Source: Parabacteroides faecis
GTDB lineage: Bacteria > Bacteroidota > Bacteroidia > Bacteroidales > Tannerellaceae
Assembly: GCF_014647375.1 (NCBI RefSeq)
Contig: NZ_BMPB01000002.1
Location: 372,001 to 436,000, forward strand
DNA: 64,000 nucleotides
Reading direction: 5' to 3'
Positions 62,942 through 64,000 of the stretch are shown one piece after another (within the stretch, counting starts at the first letter, position 1; each line of letters opens with the position of its first letter). Position numbers and translations under genes: made by a program. The notes below the pieces were generated by a model. That model saw nothing but the letters and a program-made list of their open reading frames with translations. It was not told where the DNA came from and ran no database searches.

Positions 62942-64000
62942 ATGGAAAAGATAAAACTAACAATAGATAACAGAGAAGTGGAAGTCCTCAAAGGGACAAC
63001 CATTCTCGACGCAGCAAAGAGCATGGGAATCCGTATCCCGACACTTTGCCACATGAAACTCGAAGATTTGAATTACGAAAACAACCCCGGAGCTTGCCGT
63101 ATCTGTGTGGTGGAGATCGAGGGACGCCGCAACCTGGCCCCGTCCTGTAAGATGGAATGTACGGAAGGAATGGTGGTCAGAACCCATACACCCCGCGTAA
63201 TGAATGCACGGAAAACAGTGATGGAACTGATCCTGTCCAATCATCCGGCCGGTTGCCTTACCTGTAGCAGTAACGGATATTGCGAATTGCAGACCATCGC
63301 TCACGACCTCGGTATTCGTGAAATAAGATATCAGGGTGAACAGTCTACTTTTGAGATCGACCGTTCTCCTTCCATTGTGCGGAATATGAACAAATGTATC
63401 ATGTGCCGTCGTTGCGAAACCATGTGTAACAGCATACAAACGGTAGGTGCTTTGACTGCTGTTCATCGTGGATTCAACGCTGCTGTTTCTACAGCCTTTG
63501 AACGGGACATAGCCGGTAGCACCTGTTCCTATTGCGGGCAGTGTGTTTCAGTCTGCCCGGTGAATGCACTTAGTGGCCGTAATACCCAGCAGCCGGTACT
63601 GGACGCATTGGCCGATCCGACCAAGATTGTGATCGCACAAACTGCTCCGGCAGTGCGTACGGCACTCGGACGTGATTTTGGCTGTGAACCGGGAACATTG
63701 GTTACAGGAAAGATGGTATCTGCCCTTCGTCAGTTAGGTTTTGATTATGTATTCGATACCGACTTTGCCGCCGATCTGACCATCATGGAAGAAGGTACGG
63801 AGCTTCTTCAAAGACTGGGCAAATACCTTTCGGGAGATCAGGAGGTGAAAATACCGATGATGACCAGTTGTTGTCCGGGGTGGGTGAGTTTTGTAGAACA
63901 ACACTTTCCTGAATTACGCGACAACCTGTCGACAGCAAAAAGTCCGCAGCAGATGTTTGGAGCTATAGCTAAAAGCTATTTTGCAGAAAAACTAGGAGTG
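62942..64000 (+). CDS. hydA: [FeFe]-hydrogenase catalytic subunit, cut by window end
   Basis: Reading from ATG 62942 the frame is open to 64000, giving 353 residues. The order is an N-terminal 2Fe-2S domain (CHMKLED, GACRICVVEI, CKMEC), an H-C-C-C cluster (NHPAGCLTC...C), two 4Fe-4S motifs (CIMCRRCETMC and CSYCGQCVSVCP), then the start of the H-cluster domain with the intact L1 motif TSCCPGWVSFVEQHF. L2 and L3 lie beyond the edge. It is a catalytic group A enzyme, unlike the module at 42226. Expected total length is about 570-650 residues. Confidence 0.93.
   Translation, partial: MEKIKLTIDNREVEVLKGTTILDAAKSMGIRIPTLCHMKLEDLNYENNPGACRICVVEIEGRRNLAPSCKMECTEGMVVRTHTPRVMNARKTVMELILSNHPAGCLTCSSNGYCELQTIAHDLGIREIRYQGEQSTFEIDRSPSIVRNMNKCIMCRRCETMCNSIQTVGALTAVHRGFNAAVSTAFERDIAGSTCSYCGQCVSVCPVNALSGRNTQQPVLDALADPTKIVIAQTAPAVRTALGRDFGCEPGTLVTGKMVSALRQLGFDYVFDTDFAADLTIMEEGTELLQRLGKYLSGDQEVKIPMMTSCCPGWVSFVEQHFPELRDNLSTAKSPQQMFGAIAKSYFAEKLGV

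Noticed and set aside
1-64000. tRNA or rRNA genes
   Set aside because: No cloverleaf with the expected T-arm or rRNA-like stretch was seen by eye; a covariance-model scan would be decisive.

Overview
The window reads as a stretch of a Bacteroidales chromosome, most likely Parabacteroides or a close relative. The genus is an inference from gene content; no database search was possible. Supporting signs are a SusC/SusD pair, a type IX secretion plug-domain (DUF5103) protein, a complete Na+-NQR operon, the short AMP nucleosidase, HU-like DNA-binding proteins, 6-bladed beta-propeller and GH20/GH36 glycan genes, and several TAnnTTTG promoters, some with a TTG/TTTG about 20 bases upstream, as used by the Bacteroidota primary sigma factor. 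There are no rRNA or tRNA genes, insertion sequences or CRISPR arrays that I can see.

Layout. 1-6320: an ACT-domain protein and phenylacetate-CoA ligase (minus strand), a hybrid histidine kinase, a DJ-1 protein, guanine deaminase and a membrane Fe-S protein. 6321-12290: a regulatory region with perfect 30- and 40-base palindromes, then a SusC/SusD/lipoprotein operon. 12386-15342: an HU-like protein with a 22-base repeat array in its leader, a DUF5131 protein and a T9SS plug-like protein. 15469-21325: nqrABCDEF. 21582-24582: small unknown ORFs, a structured element, an orphan HSDR_N protein, AMP nucleosidase and holA. 24583-28111: two long non-coding regions rich in short repeats around an XRE regulator and pyrK-pyrD. 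28112-41324: alpha-galactosidase, MFS transporter, MgtC, C_GCAxxG, Dabb, SerB, an unknown protein, a thioredoxin-fold protein with a structured leader, a beta-propeller lipoprotein, beta-hexosaminidase and an Xaa-Pro-type aminopeptidase.

41438-45345 holds a putative sensory [FeFe]-hydrogenase module: two DRTGG proteins, two histidine-kinase-type ATPases, an H-cluster protein and a PHP phosphoesterase. A catalytic electron-bifurcating-type hydrogenase (2Fe-2S subunit, NuoF-like subunit and HydA, cut by the window end) lies at 60682-64000, so sensor and enzyme sit about 15 kb apart. Between them are a lytic transglycosylase, RlmD-type rRNA methyltransferase and pyruvate phosphate dikinase.

51797-59694 is the most unusual region. 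A stand-alone LytTR protein, two FHA proteins with zinc ribbons, a tiny acidic Asp/Ser/Thr-rich protein, a PP2C phosphatase, a membrane Ser/Thr kinase with an HLD catalytic loop, a secreted TPR/barrel-like protein and a Kelch lipoprotein are closely packed on one strand. It looks like a phospho-threonine pathway running from the cytoplasm to the envelope, without the secretion genes such modules usually serve. It is my best candidate for an undescribed system. A second theme is arrays of short direct repeats with a 22-23 base (or 11 base) period in four separate intergenic regions.
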